A DNA stretch of 20,204 nt, taken from the NCBI GenBank assembly GCA_050999155.1, contig JBPCPM010000060.1, forward strand, positions 1 through 20,204. The letters are read 5' to 3'. This stretch comes from JBPCPM01 sp050999155. GTDB lineage: Bacteria > Actinomycetota > Thermoleophilia > Solirubrobacterales > 70-9. Positions 6,950 through 14,175 of the stretch are shown one piece after another (the stretch's first letter is position 1; every line of letters starts with the position of its first letter). A model generated the notes under the pieces. It worked only from the letters and a program-made list of their open reading frames with translations. It was not told the DNA's origin and did not search any database. Made by a program: the position numbers and the translations under genes.

Positions 6950-9091
6950 TCATGACGTCTCCAGGTGGAAGATCTGGCGCTCGTCGAGCCAGGCGGCCCG
7001 GTCGGGCGGGATCGCGAACGTCGTGGCGACGTGCTCGCAGATGGCCGGGCCCTCGATGCGGTGGCCGGCCTGGACGGCGTCGAGGTCGATGATCGCCGTC
7101 TCCACGAAGCCGTCGTCCCACCACACGTCGCGCGTCTCGCGCACCGGCGGGCTGCCCGAGACCTTCTCGAGCTCGGGGAGGGTGGGCTTTTCGATCGGCG
7201 TCGAGCCCTTCACGACCGCCTGGGTGATCAGGTACCCGAGCTCCGGCGACTTGGCCGAGCTGGCGTACAGCTTGCCGTAGGCGTCCTCGAAGGCGGCGAT
7301 CAGCTCGTCGAGGTGGGTGTCGTCCTCGAGCTCGAGGTGCGGCGAGACGATCTCCAGGTCGTTGAGCTGGCCGAAGTACTGCATCCGCACCACGTGGGTC
7401 CAGACGATGTCCTCCCGCTCGACCCCGGACTTGGCGAACTCGTCGGCCACCCGGTCCTGCAGCCCCAGCCAGGCGCCGGTGACCATGATCGCGATGCCCG
7501 CCTTTTCCATCTCGTCCTGGTTCGGCTCGATCGGCATGTCGATCGTCTGGTCGTAGCGGTACTCGAAGTCCGCGCAGGCGCAGCCGAAGGCCGAGAACCC
7601 GGCAGCCCAGGCCGGGACCAGCACCTCGCGGTAGGGCACGCCGGCCGTGTACCCGGCCACGTGCAGCGGCCCGCCGCCGCCGTAACACAGCAGCGCGTAG
7701 TCGGCGGGCGAGTAGCCCTTGCCGAGGATCCGCCCCACCGCCTCGTTGCGCAGTGTCTGCTCGAACAGCTCGATCACCCCGGCCGCTGCCTCCTCGACGC
7801 CGAGCCCGAGCGGCTCGGCGACCTGGCGCTGCACCTCGCGGTAGGCGATATCGCGGTCCAGCTGCACGTCGCCCCCGAGAAAGAAGTCGGGGTTCACTCG
7901 GCCCAGCACGACGTTGAGATCAGTGACCGACACCGTCTCAAGCCCCGACTCCGGCCACGAGACACCGATCGACGCGCCGGCCGAATCCGGGCCCAGCTCC
8001 GGGCGGTTGGAGTTCGGGTTGATCCGCACGAAGGACCCCGTGCCCGCGCCCACCGAGTCGATCTTGACCAGCGGCATGTTGAGTACGAACCGCGCCACGT
8101 CGGGCGTCGGGGTGACCTCGTAGTGGCCGTCGGTGATCAGGGCAATGTCGAACGAGGTGCCGCCGATGTCGGTGCACAGCACGTTGCCCAGCCCCTGGCG
8201 CTCGGCGAGGAACTGGCCGCCGACCACGCCCCCGATCGGCCCGGAGATCAGGGTGGTGGCCAGCTCGCGGGCGTCGATGCCGATCGTGCCGCCGTGGGAG
8301 GCCATGACGCGCAGCTCGAAGCCGGCGTCCTGCTCGCGCGTGCGGTCGCGGACCTCCTGCAAGGTGCCCCGCGATGGCTCGGCCGCGTAGGCCTCGATCG
8401 TCGTCGAGTTCAGCCGCGGAAGGTCGCGACGGGTCGGGTACAGCTCGGCCGAGAGGAAGACCGGGACCTCCACCCCGCGCTCTTCCATCAGCTCGGCCAG
8501 GATCTCCCCGACGCGGATCTCGTGCTCGGCCGAGCGGTAGCTGAACAGCAGGCTGACGACGATCCCCTGCACCCCGGCGTCGAGCAGCTCGGCGCCCGCC
8601 TCGCGGGCGTCTTGCTCACGCAGCGGCAGCACCTCCTGACCCATCACGTCGATCCGGCCCCGCACGCCCTTCATCCGCTGCCGAGGCACCAGCGGCTCGT
8701 TGTGGAAGTGGGTGGCAAGGTGCAGGCGGTCGGCGTAGGGGTAGCCGAGGTAGGTCTGGATCCCGCGCTCGTGGACGAAGTAGTCCTCCTGGCCGGCGGT
8801 GACGATGCAGCCGATCTCCATCCCCCGGCGGCTGAGCAGCCGGTTGAGCATCGCGGTGCCGCTGAATATCCCCGAGCGCATCTGGGGGAACCCCTCGGCG
8901 GGCTCGGAGTCCCACTGGGCCAGCGCGTCGTGCGCGGAGGTCATGAAGCCCCGGGCCTCGTCGTCAGGCGTCGTCTGGGCCTTGCCGACGACGAACGCGC
9001 CGTGCTCGTCGACGATGAACGTGTCGGTCATCGTGCCCCCGGCGTCGATGGCCAGCACCCTCGGTGTGTGCCCCCCGTTGCTCTGGCTCAC
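6950..9091 (-). CDS. acxA: acetone carboxylase-like beta subunit (HyuA / hydantoinase A family)
   Basis: The 713-residue protein is close to the length of the known acetone carboxylase beta subunit (about 717). It has the ASKHA-like nucleotide-binding motifs AIDAGGTMTDTF at about 14-25, TDIGGTSFDIALI at about 307-319, SVGAGTGSF near 346-354 and YGGGGPLH near 470-477. A long block around 491-513 (VPAWAAGFSAFGCACADFEY) is almost diagnostic for AcxA-type proteins over 5-oxoprolinase or N-methylhydantoinase. The beta subunit is understood to activate acetone and bicarbonate by ATP-dependent phosphorylation. The start is a GTG at 9091 with AAGGAG six bases upstream. It is the first gene of the acxA-acxB(C) operon, in the same order as the classical acxABC operon. 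No AcxR-type sigma-54 activator gene is visible nearby. Confidence 0.88.
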   Translation of the reverse strand: MSQSNGGHTPRVLAIDAGGTMTDTFIVDEHGAFVVGKAQTTPDDEARGFMTSAHDALAQWDSEPAEGFPQMRSGIFSGTAMLNRLLSRRGMEIGCIVTAGQEDYFVHERGIQTYLGYPYADRLHLATHFHNEPLVPRQRMKGVRGRIDVMGQEVLPLREQDAREAGAELLDAGVQGIVVSLLFSYRSAEHEIRVGEILAELMEERGVEVPVFLSAELYPTRRDLPRLNSTTIEAYAAEPSRGTLQEVRDRTREQDAGFELRVMASHGGTIGIDARELATTLISGPIGGVVGGQFLAERQGLGNVLCTDIGGTSFDIALITDGHYEVTPTPDVARFVLNMPLVKIDSVGAGTGSFVRINPNSNRPELGPDSAGASIGVSWPESGLETVSVTDLNVVLGRVNPDFFLGGDVQLDRDIAYREVQRQVAEPLGLGVEEAAAGVIELFEQTLRNEAVGRILGKGYSPADYALLCYGGGGPLHVAGYTAGVPYREVLVPAWAAGFSAFGCACADFEYRYDQTIDMPIEPNQDEMEKAGIAIMVTGAWLGLQDRVADEFAKSGVEREDIVWTHVVRMQYFGQLNDLEIVSPHLELEDDTHLDELIAAFEDAYGKLYASSAKSPELGYLITQAVVKGSTPIEKPTLPELEKVSGSPPVRETRDVWWDDGFVETAIIDLDAVQAGHRIEGPAICEHVATTFAIPPDRAAWLDERQIFHLETS

Positions 9092-9258
9092 CCGCGCTCC
9101 TTCATCCCCCCGGGACGCCGACCCGCGCCCCGTCGATCGTGCATCTCTGCCACCCGTCGATCACCGCCTCCGGGCGATAGGCGGTTTGGCCGCCCGCCTC
9201 GGTGAGCATCCTCGCACAGGGCACAACCACCCTTCGCCGATTCGACCGGGAGCGTGAA
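9092..9258. promoter_or_regulatory. divergent intergenic region between acxA and the SDR gene
   Basis: This 167-bp gap must carry the promoters of both the acx operon and the SDR-metallophosphoesterase pair. A 10-bp direct repeat CCCGTCGATC occurs at 9129-9138 and 9153-9162, 24 bp apart centre to centre (roughly two helical turns). A short GGCGG/CCGCC stem lies near 9179-9193. No convincing -35/-10 pair was found. Operator function is only a suggestion. Confidence 0.3.
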
Positions 9259-10089
9259 GTGACGGAGTTCCGAGACAACGTCGTCGTGATCACCGGAGCC
9301 GGATCGGGCATCGGCAAGGCAACCGCGCTGGCGTTCGCGCGCCAAGGCGCGCGCCTTCACCTATCGGACATTGATGCCGAGGCGGTCGGCGCCGTGGCCG
9401 ACGAGGCGACCACTGCCGGAGCGGCCACCACGACTGCCTACCGCACCGACGTCAGCGACCACGACGACGTGACCGCCCTGGCCGACGCGGTGTTCGCCGC
9501 CGAGGGCGGCGTCGACGTGCTGCACAACAACGCGGGCGTCGGGCACGGCGGCGAGGTGCAGGACACCCCGATCTCCGAGTGGCGGCGCGTGCTCGACGTC
9601 AACCTCATGGGCGTCGTGCACGGCGTCGAGGCCTTCGTTCCCCGGATGCTCACCCAGGGCCGGCCGGGCCACGTGGTCAACACCGCCTCGCTGCTCGGCC
9701 TGATCGCCGGCGGCCGGCTGGCCCCCTACACGACGTCGAAGTTCGCGGTGGTCGGGCTCAGCGAATCGCTGGACTCCGAGCTCGCGCCCCAGGGCATCCG
9801 CGTGACCGCCCTGTGTCCCGGGGTGATCAACACGAACATCGTGGCCACGGCGTCCTTCGGCGGCGAGATGGCCGAGCGCAAGCAGAAGGCGATCGACCTG
9901 TACCGCAAGCACGGCACGTCCCCCGACGTCGTCGCCGAAGCGGTGCTGAGCGCGGTCCGCCGGCCCCGGGGGATCGTGGTCACGCCGCGCTGGCAGGTAC
10001 TGCCCCAGTGGCTGCTCAAACGGGCGTCGGTCCGGCTCTCGCGCCCCCTGTCGCAGCGCATGGCCAGCTTGATGAGCCCCGGCGGATAG
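9259..10089 (+). CDS. short-chain dehydrogenase/reductase (SDR), classical type
   Basis: The 276-residue protein has the dinucleotide motif TGAGSGIG at 12-19, NNAG at 90-93, the catalytic tetrad N115, S144, Y157 and K161 (YTTSK), and an acidic D37 after the second strand, which favours NAD(H) over NADP(H). The GTG at 9259 is chosen because GGGAG is 6 bases upstream and TEFRDNVVVITGAG is a normal SDR start. An upstream in-frame GTG at 9202 would add 19 unlike residues. The C-terminal tail after residue 235 (RRPRGIVVTPRWQVLPQWLLKR) is the amphipathic extension seen in SDRs acting on lipophilic substrates. It is divergent from acxA and 12 bp upstream of the phosphoesterase gene. A ketone/alcohol substrate linked to acetone metabolism is possible but unproven. 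Confidence 0.9.
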   Translation: MTEFRDNVVVITGAGSGIGKATALAFARQGARLHLSDIDAEAVGAVADEATTAGAATTTAYRTDVSDHDDVTALADAVFAAEGGVDVLHNNAGVGHGGEVQDTPISEWRRVLDVNLMGVVHGVEAFVPRMLTQGRPGHVVNTASLLGLIAGGRLAPYTTSKFAVVGLSESLDSELAPQGIRVTALCPGVINTNIVATASFGGEMAERKQKAIDLYRKHGTSPDVVAEAVLSAVRRPRGIVVTPRWQVLPQWLLKRASVRLSRPLSQRMASLMSPGG

Positions 10090-10101
10090 ACCCCTGACAA
10101 G

Positions 10102-11217
10102 ATGGCCGCCGTGCGCACCGTCGTCATCTCCGATCTGCACCTCGGCTCCGGCTCGGGCACCGACGTGCTGCGCAAGAAGCACATCCGCGAGCTGCTGTTC
10201 GAGCGGCTCGAAGACGTCGAGCGGCTGGTGCTGCTCGGCGACGTGGTCGAGCTGCGCGACCGGTCCGTCGAGAACACGCTCGACGCGGTCAAGCCGATCA
10301 TGGCCGAGTTCAACGAGGTCATGGCCGGCGGCGAGATCGTTTTCTCGCTGGGCAACCACGACCACCAGCTCGATCCCTGGCCCCAGCGGCGGCGGCTGCT
10401 CACCGACCCCGAGCCGCTCGCGCTCGAGCAGATCCGCCAGCCCGAGCCTGACGGTCCCCTCGCGCGCCTGACCGAGGCGCTGCCCGATGTCGACACCAAG
10501 CTCGCCTACCCGGGGCTCTGGCTGCGCGACGACGTGTTCGCCCTGCACGGCCACTACCTCGACCTGCACTCCAGCGTCCCGAGCTTCGAGAACATCGGCG
10601 CCGCCGCGCTGCAGAAGGGCCTGGGAATCGACCCCGACAACCCCGAGCAGGGCCCGACCGATCCCGCCACCTACGAGGACGTGCTGGCGCCGCTGTACGC
10701 GTTCTCGTTCGCCTTCGCCCAAGCCGACCGCAACAAGCAGATGGGCCCCCGGGCCTCCGCCGACATGATGACCAAGATCGCCAGCTCGCGGCCCCGGGCG
10801 CTGCTGTTCGGCGGCGTGGCGATCCCCGCTGCGATCGCGTTTCTCAACCGGCTCGGGATCGGGACCTTCTCCTCCGATCTGCGTGCCAACCAGCTCGCTC
10901 TCGCCGGCGTGCAGGCCATGGGCGCGGTGACCGCGCGCCTGGGCATCGACGCCAAGCACGTGATCTACGGTCACACCCACCGCTCGGGCCCCCATCCAAG
11001 CGACGGGGACATCCCCTGGAACATCGACGGAGGCCCGAGGCTGATCAACCCGGGCTCGTGGGTGTTCGAGGAAGGCACCTTCGGGACGCCCGACGACCCC
11101 GACAGCCCGTGGTACCCGGGACGGCTGGTCGAGCTCGACGCCGAAGGACCGCCGCGTCTGGTGCAGGTGCTCGACAGCAGCGTCGACGTGCCCAGGCCGT
11201 CGGAGTCGATCGACTGA
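10102..11217 (+). CDS. calcineurin-like metallophosphoesterase
   Basis: The 371-residue protein has the dimetal phosphoesterase signature in order: DLH (D11, H13), GDVVE (D47), GNHD (N85, H86), HGHYLD (H149, H151) and GHTHR (H291, H293). Between the last two blocks, residues about 160-285 form an unusually long insertion. It includes a hydrophobic stretch (ALLFGGVAIPAAIAFL, about 233-248) that may associate with a membrane or form a lid. The substrate is unknown; UDP-diacylglucosamine-type or nucleotide hydrolysis are family possibilities only. The ATG at 10102 is 12 bp after the SDR stop, so the two probably share a transcript, although the Shine-Dalgarno sequence is poor. A GTG at 10111 is an alternative start that still keeps the metal site. 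Confidence 0.88.
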   Translation: MAAVRTVVISDLHLGSGSGTDVLRKKHIRELLFERLEDVERLVLLGDVVELRDRSVENTLDAVKPIMAEFNEVMAGGEIVFSLGNHDHQLDPWPQRRRLLTDPEPLALEQIRQPEPDGPLARLTEALPDVDTKLAYPGLWLRDDVFALHGHYLDLHSSVPSFENIGAAALQKGLGIDPDNPEQGPTDPATYEDVLAPLYAFSFAFAQADRNKQMGPRASADMMTKIASSRPRALLFGGVAIPAAIAFLNRLGIGTFSSDLRANQLALAGVQAMGAVTARLGIDAKHVIYGHTHRSGPHPSDGDIPWNIDGGPRLINPGSWVFEEGTFGTPDDPDSPWYPGRLVELDAEGPPRLVQVLDSSVDVPRPSESID

Positions 11218-11277
11218 CGGCTTCCCACCTCCGCCCCGACCAACGACGCCGGACCCGGCCAGGGTCCAAACCCACCG

Positions 11278-11306
11278 TTGACGCAGGCCGACGGATGTGT
11301 TCAAAT
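11278..11306 (+). promoter_or_regulatory. predicted SigA-type promoter for the SRPBCC gene
   Basis: TTGACG (11278-11283, 5 of 6 to the -35 consensus) is followed by exactly 17 bp and TCAAAT (11301-11306, 4 of 6 to the -10 consensus, in an AT-rich patch unusual for this window). It lies in the 163-bp gap after the phosphoesterase gene. Transcription would start near 11313, giving a leader of about 68 nt before the SRPBCC ATG. Confidence 0.5.
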
Positions 11307-11343
11307 CAGTGGGGGAGCGAAACTGCTCGAGAGGTTCTAGCAG

Positions 11344-11358
11344 GCGGGCCCGGCCCGC
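11344..11358 (+). promoter_or_regulatory. GC palindrome in the SRPBCC leader, just upstream of its RBS
   Basis: GCGGGCC and GGCCCGC form a perfect 7-bp inverted repeat around a single C. It lies between the predicted promoter and the Shine-Dalgarno GGAGAGGGAG (11361-11370). It could be an operator for a dimeric regulator, or part of a leader structure that competes with ribosome access. A one-base loop cannot close as a full hairpin, so DNA binding is the likelier role. Confidence 0.35.
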
Positions 11359-11380
11359 AAGGAGAGGGAGTACGGAACCG

Positions 11381-11824
11381 ATGGCGCCCATCGTCGAGTC
11401 CATCGAGATCGCAAGCCCGCCCGAGGCGGTCTTCGCCTACCTGAGCCACCCGGAGAACCTGGCCAGGTGGCAGGAAGGAGTCGTGGAGGCGCGACTGGTC
11501 AGCGACGGACCGCTCGGGGAGGGGTCTCTCTCCGAGGTGACCAGACACATGGGCCCGCGCGTGCGGACCCTGACCGTGAGATACACGCGGTTCGATCCGC
11601 CGAGGGGCTGGGCCCTGCGGGGGATCGATGGCCCCGTCCGCCCCCTCCCCCAGATCTCGATCGAGCCGGCCGAGGGCGGCTCGCGCGTCACGTTCGAGCT
11701 GGACTTCGAAGGCCATGGGCTGGGACGACTGCTGCGTCTGCTCGTCCGTCGCCAGGCCAAGAGGGAGCTGCCGGTCAACCTCGCCAACGCCAAGCGTCAG
11801 CTGGAAGGGGACCCGAGCGGGTGA
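11381..11824 (+). CDS. SRPBCC-family protein (START/Bet v1-like, polyketide-cyclase type)
   Basis: The 147-residue product begins IVESIEIASPPEAVFAYLSHPENLARWQEGV, the standard opening of SRPBCC (polyketide_cyc2/CoxG-like) proteins. Strands follow, ending in GGSRVTFELDFEGHG and a long C-terminal helix. These proteins have a hydrophobic pocket that binds lipids or polyketide-like ligands; no specific ligand can be named. The ATG at 11381 is chosen over the in-frame ATG at 11297 because GGAGAGGGAG lies 10 bases upstream and the fold starts here. The earlier start would overlap the predicted promoter's -10 region. It appears to be monocistronic, with its own promoter and a terminator hairpin after the stop. 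Confidence 0.85.
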   Translation: MAPIVESIEIASPPEAVFAYLSHPENLARWQEGVVEARLVSDGPLGEGSLSEVTRHMGPRVRTLTVRYTRFDPPRGWALRGIDGPVRPLPQISIEPAEGGSRVTFELDFEGHGLGRLLRLLVRRQAKRELPVNLANAKRQLEGDPSG

Positions 11825-11836
11825 CGGCGACGGACC

Positions 11837-11880
11837 GGTAGCTGACCCCCGACCGTCGATACGGCCGGGGGTCAGGTACC
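11837..11880. terminator. bidirectional terminator between convergent SRPBCC and topoisomerase IB genes
   Basis: CTGACCCCCGACCG (11842-11855) pairs with CGGCCGGGGGTCAG (11862-11875) at 13 of 14 positions around the loop TCGATA. After a G/G mismatch, the stem extends by GGTA/TACC. The topoisomerase stop codon (11872-11874) lies inside the right arm. There is no U-tract, so this would be a hairpin-only terminator acting on both converging transcripts. Confidence 0.7.
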
Positions 11881-12888
11881 GGCGACAACGTCGAGCACCG
11901 CGAGCTCGAGCTGCTCGCGGGCGGAGAACACGTCGCGGCGGCCGTCGTCGAAGGCGGCCAGGGCACCCTCCAGTGACGTTCCGGCCTCGAAGCGCTCCAG
12001 CAGCCGCGGGTCGATGTAGGCGCTGCGGGCCACCGCCGGGGTGTTGCCCAGGACGCCGGCGGTGACCTCGCACGCGTGTCGCGACGCGGCCGCCCGGTCG
12101 CCCCCATCGCCGTGCTCGGCCTCCCATACGGCCAGGGCGCCCGCCGCCAGCAGCGTCGCGTTCCAGGTGCGGAAGTCCTTGGCCGAGAACGGCTCGCCGG
12201 CCAGCTCGTGGATGTAGCCGTTGATGTCCTCCGAGCGGATCTCGTGCCACGTGCGGCGGTGGCGGTAGGCCAGAAGCTCGGGGCCGCCGCTCCGGCGGCG
12301 GCGCAACGTCTTCAGCAGGGCGCAGGCGTCGGGGTCGCGGAGGGTCAGCAGCCGTTGCTTGCTGTGCTTGGCGGGGTAGTCGAAGACGATCTCGTCGTCC
12401 CGGACGACCACGTGCTCCTTGCGCACCGTCGCGAGCCCGTAGGTGCCGTATTCGTCGGCGTAGTCCTCGCTGCCGATGCGAAACGAGCCGAGATCCAGCA
12501 GCCGCACGGCGCAGGCGAGCACGGACTCGCGGTTGGGGTTGCCGGGATCGAGGTCGCGGGCCACGCGACGCCGGACGTCGGGCAGCAGCTGGGCGAACTC
12601 CTCGATGTGCTCGAACTTCTCCTGGTCGCGTAGCTCGCGCCAGCGCTCGTGGTAGAGGTACTGCTTGCGGCCCGCCTCGTCGCGGCCGGTGGCCTGCAGG
12701 TGGCCGAGCGGGTCGGCGCAGATCCACACGTCGTCCCAGGCAGGCGGGATGACGAGCTCGCGGATGCGGTCCAGGCTCGTCTCGTCGTCGAGGCGCTCCC
12801 CGTCGGTGCCGAGGTAGGTGAAGCCGGTGCCGTGGCGACGGCGCCCGTAGCCGGGCTCGGCGGAATCGGATCGGCGGATCTCGGTCAT
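11872..12888 (-). CDS. DNA topoisomerase IB (poxvirus/bacterial type)
   Basis: The 338-residue protein has the compact bacterial TopIB layout: an N-terminal RRRHGTGFTYLG strand region, a catalytic domain from about residue 80 (KQYLYHERWRE) and the tyrosine-recombinase-like active site. Visible catalytic residues are R137 in FRIGSEDYA, K175 or K178 in YPAKHSKQR, R240 in FSAKDFRTWNATL and the nucleophile Y291 in NTPAVARSAYIDPRLLE. N282 stands where vaccinia has histidine, as is usual in bacterial members. It relaxes positive and negative supercoils through a 3'-phosphotyrosyl intermediate. The ATG at 12888 is the only start that keeps the N-terminal strand, but no free Shine-Dalgarno sequence precedes it because a perfect hairpin abuts the codon. 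It lies 47 bp downstream of csbD on the same strand. Confidence 0.93.
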   Translation of the reverse strand: MTEIRRSDSAEPGYGRRRHGTGFTYLGTDGERLDDETSLDRIRELVIPPAWDDVWICADPLGHLQATGRDEAGRKQYLYHERWRELRDQEKFEHIEEFAQLLPDVRRRVARDLDPGNPNRESVLACAVRLLDLGSFRIGSEDYADEYGTYGLATVRKEHVVVRDDEIVFDYPAKHSKQRLLTLRDPDACALLKTLRRRRSGGPELLAYRHRRTWHEIRSEDINGYIHELAGEPFSAKDFRTWNATLLAAGALAVWEAEHGDGGDRAAASRHACEVTAGVLGNTPAVARSAYIDPRLLERFEAGTSLEGALAAFDDGRRDVFSAREQLELAVLDVVAGT

Positions 12889-12920
12889 GGCGCCCGGCCC
12901 CTACCCCGAGGCCGGGCGCC
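12889..12920 (-). terminator. perfect 11-bp hairpin between csbD and the topoisomerase IB start codon
   Basis: GGCGCCCGGCC (12889-12899) and GGCCGGGCGCC (12910-12920) are perfect inverted repeats around a 10-nt loop. The stem ends at the base immediately before the topoisomerase ATG and lies 16 bp after the CsbD stop. It could terminate csbD transcription, or fold over the topoisomerase ribosome-binding region in a csbD-topIB transcript. It has no U-tract. Confidence 0.55.
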
Positions 12921-12935
12921 CAAGCGCGCCGGCGC

Positions 12936-13130
12936 TCAGCTACGCCGGTCCACCTCCGCCGCCTTCTCGGCCGCGGTGTCCTGGGCCTCGCGGAGCTCGT
13001 CTTTGGCCTCGGCCCGGTTCTGCTCCTTTTGGCCCTGCTGCTGCAGGCCCTTGTCACCGGTCAGGTCCCCGGCGGCCTCCTTGACGCGCCCCTTGGCCTT
13101 GTCGATGAAGCTGTCAACCTTGTCTGGCAT
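12936..13130 (-). CDS. CsbD-family stress-response protein
   Basis: The 64-residue, highly charged protein reads DKAKGRVKEAAGDLTGDKGLQQQGQ, the defining CsbD-like motif (KGxxKExxGxxTGDxxLxxxGxxxQ). A helical Glu/Ala/Lys-rich tail follows. It has no signal peptide or membrane segment. CsbD was found as a SigB-controlled general stress protein in Bacillus; its biochemical role is unknown. The ATG at 13130 has AAAAGGA seven bases upstream. It lies 82 bp downstream of the Rho_N-type gene on the same strand, and the cluster has the look of stress-inducible small proteins. Confidence 0.88.
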   Translation of the reverse strand: MPDKVDSFIDKAKGRVKEAAGDLTGDKGLQQQGQKEQNRAEAKDELREAQDTAAEKAAEVDRRS

Positions 13131-13212
13131 CTGCGTCCTTTTCGTTGGAATCTGCCGTGGGCAGGGGAATGTACCCGCCCGGCGCCGGAGGCGACACCGC
13201 GCGGGCCGCCGC

Positions 13213-13470
13213 TCAGCCGCGGTCGCGTAGGGCGTCGATCAGCTCGTCCTTGTCCATCTTCGAGCGCCCGTCGATCCCGATCTCCGCCGCCCGGTCTTGG
13301 AGCTCGTCGACGGTCCACTCCTCGTAGGGGGGGGACGAGCCACCCCTGTCGGCGGCCTCCTCGCGGTCGGTGTTGGCGATCCGGGCCGCCTTCTCCTTGC
13401 TCATGCCCTCTTCACGCAGCGACTCGTACTGCTCGTCGTCTTTGATCGAAGGTCCGTGGTCCTCGGCCAT
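13213..13470 (-). CDS. small Rho_N-domain / DUF7218-type protein
   Basis: This 85-residue acidic protein has two parts. Residues 1 to about 35 (KDDEQYESLREEGMSKEKAARIANT) match the small actinobacterial proteins named DUF7218, often found with stress genes. Residues about 52-85 (WTVDELQDRAAEIGIDGRSKMDKDELIDALRD) are a helix-extended-loop-helix of the Rho termination factor N-terminal/SAP-like type, which suggests nucleic-acid binding. The start at 13470 is set by a strong AAAGGAGAA Shine-Dalgarno sequence 6 bases upstream. The reading frame continues upstream without a stop into the HTTM remnant, but that is a separate family and the internal RBS shows an independent start. The function is not known. 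Confidence 0.82.
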   Translation of the reverse strand: MAEDHGPSIKDDEQYESLREEGMSKEKAARIANTDREEAADRGGSSPPYEEWTVDELQDRAAEIGIDGRSKMDKDELIDALRDRG

Positions 13471-14154
13471 GGCCTTCTCCTTTCGTCGTCGTCCTTCTGA
13501 TGCCCGGCCGGCGCGACGACTAGTCACCCGATCACGCGCGGCCGTGAGCACGGCGCTGGCGCGCGTCGGCGGGATGAAGGCGATGTAACAAACGAAGATC
13601 GCCAGCGAAAAAAAGCCCACGCGGATGGTCAGCGCGATCGACACGTGCATGGCGATCCCGGCGGCGATCACGAACGGACGGAGGGTGCGATTCCAGATCG
13701 CGGTGCCGAGTGCCAGTTCCACAGCCATCGTTCCGAAAGTGGCCACGTTCATGAACAGGATCGAGTCGGTGGGCGCCGGAATGTCGAACCGCTGCAGATC
13801 GCCCACACGCAGGGCGTAGGAGGTTGCGACGCCGTCGTTCCAGCTCGCGCCCCGGGCCTTGGCCCACACAGCCGCCAGGTAGACAATGGTGAGCTGGATC
13901 TGCAACAGGCGCAGCGCCCAGGGAGCGCGCCGAGGAAACGCCCAGACCCGGCCTGGCGCCCGGCGCAGCCGATCCACCGACAGCGCGGTCTCGGTGGGCG
14001 CGAACATGAGGATCAGGGCCGTGATCCGCAAGAGCGTGTCGCCCGAATTGAACCCCTGCGTCAGCCGGCGCTCGAAGCTCATCACCCCGATGAACACGAC
14101 CACCGACGCCAGGCGCGAGTGGTAGCCGACGCAGAGAAAGAGGCGCGCGTCGAG
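13471..14154 (-). pseudogene. HTTM-domain (vitamin-K gamma-carboxylase-like) membrane protein, N-terminally truncated
   Basis: This in-frame stretch of about 228 codons is clearly HTTM-like. It reads GYHSRLASVVVFIGVMSF, NSGDTLLRITALILMFAPTE, LQIQLTIVYLAAVWAKARG, SWNDGVATSYAL, a membrane segment with FGTMAVELALG, and AMHVSIALTIRVGFFSLAIFVCYIAF. About five hydrophobic segments remain. Normal HTTM proteins have roughly 100 further residues with more membrane spans at the N-terminus. Here the similarity stops at about 14154, where the opposite strand begins to look coding. No native stop codon remains: the frame runs straight into the Rho_N-type gene through RRRKEKA. No start codon with an RBS is visible at the broken end. 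It is most likely a deletion remnant; a misassembly is the alternative. Confidence 0.6.
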
Positions 14155-14175
14155 CCGCGCGACAAGAGGGGCGAG

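Noticed and set aside
6965..9205. 746-codon open frame on the plus strand antisense to acxA
   Set aside because: It mirrors the real gene codon for codon in a GC-rich region, is full of Arg/Gly/His/Asp repeats, and resembles no protein family.
9088..9360. 90-codon minus-strand frame whose TGA overlaps the acxA GTG
   Set aside because: The coupling-like overlap is attractive, but most of the frame is antisense to the SDR start region and the divergent promoter, with no family resemblance.
9361..11403. 680-codon open frame antisense to the SDR and phosphoesterase genes
   Set aside because: It spans two well-supported genes and their gap, with low-complexity composition typical of antisense frames at high GC.
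11306..13057. 583-codon minus-strand frame over topoisomerase IB and SRPBCC
   Set aside because: It is an alternate frame of the topoisomerase gene and antisense to SRPBCC, and it runs through the strong terminator hairpin.
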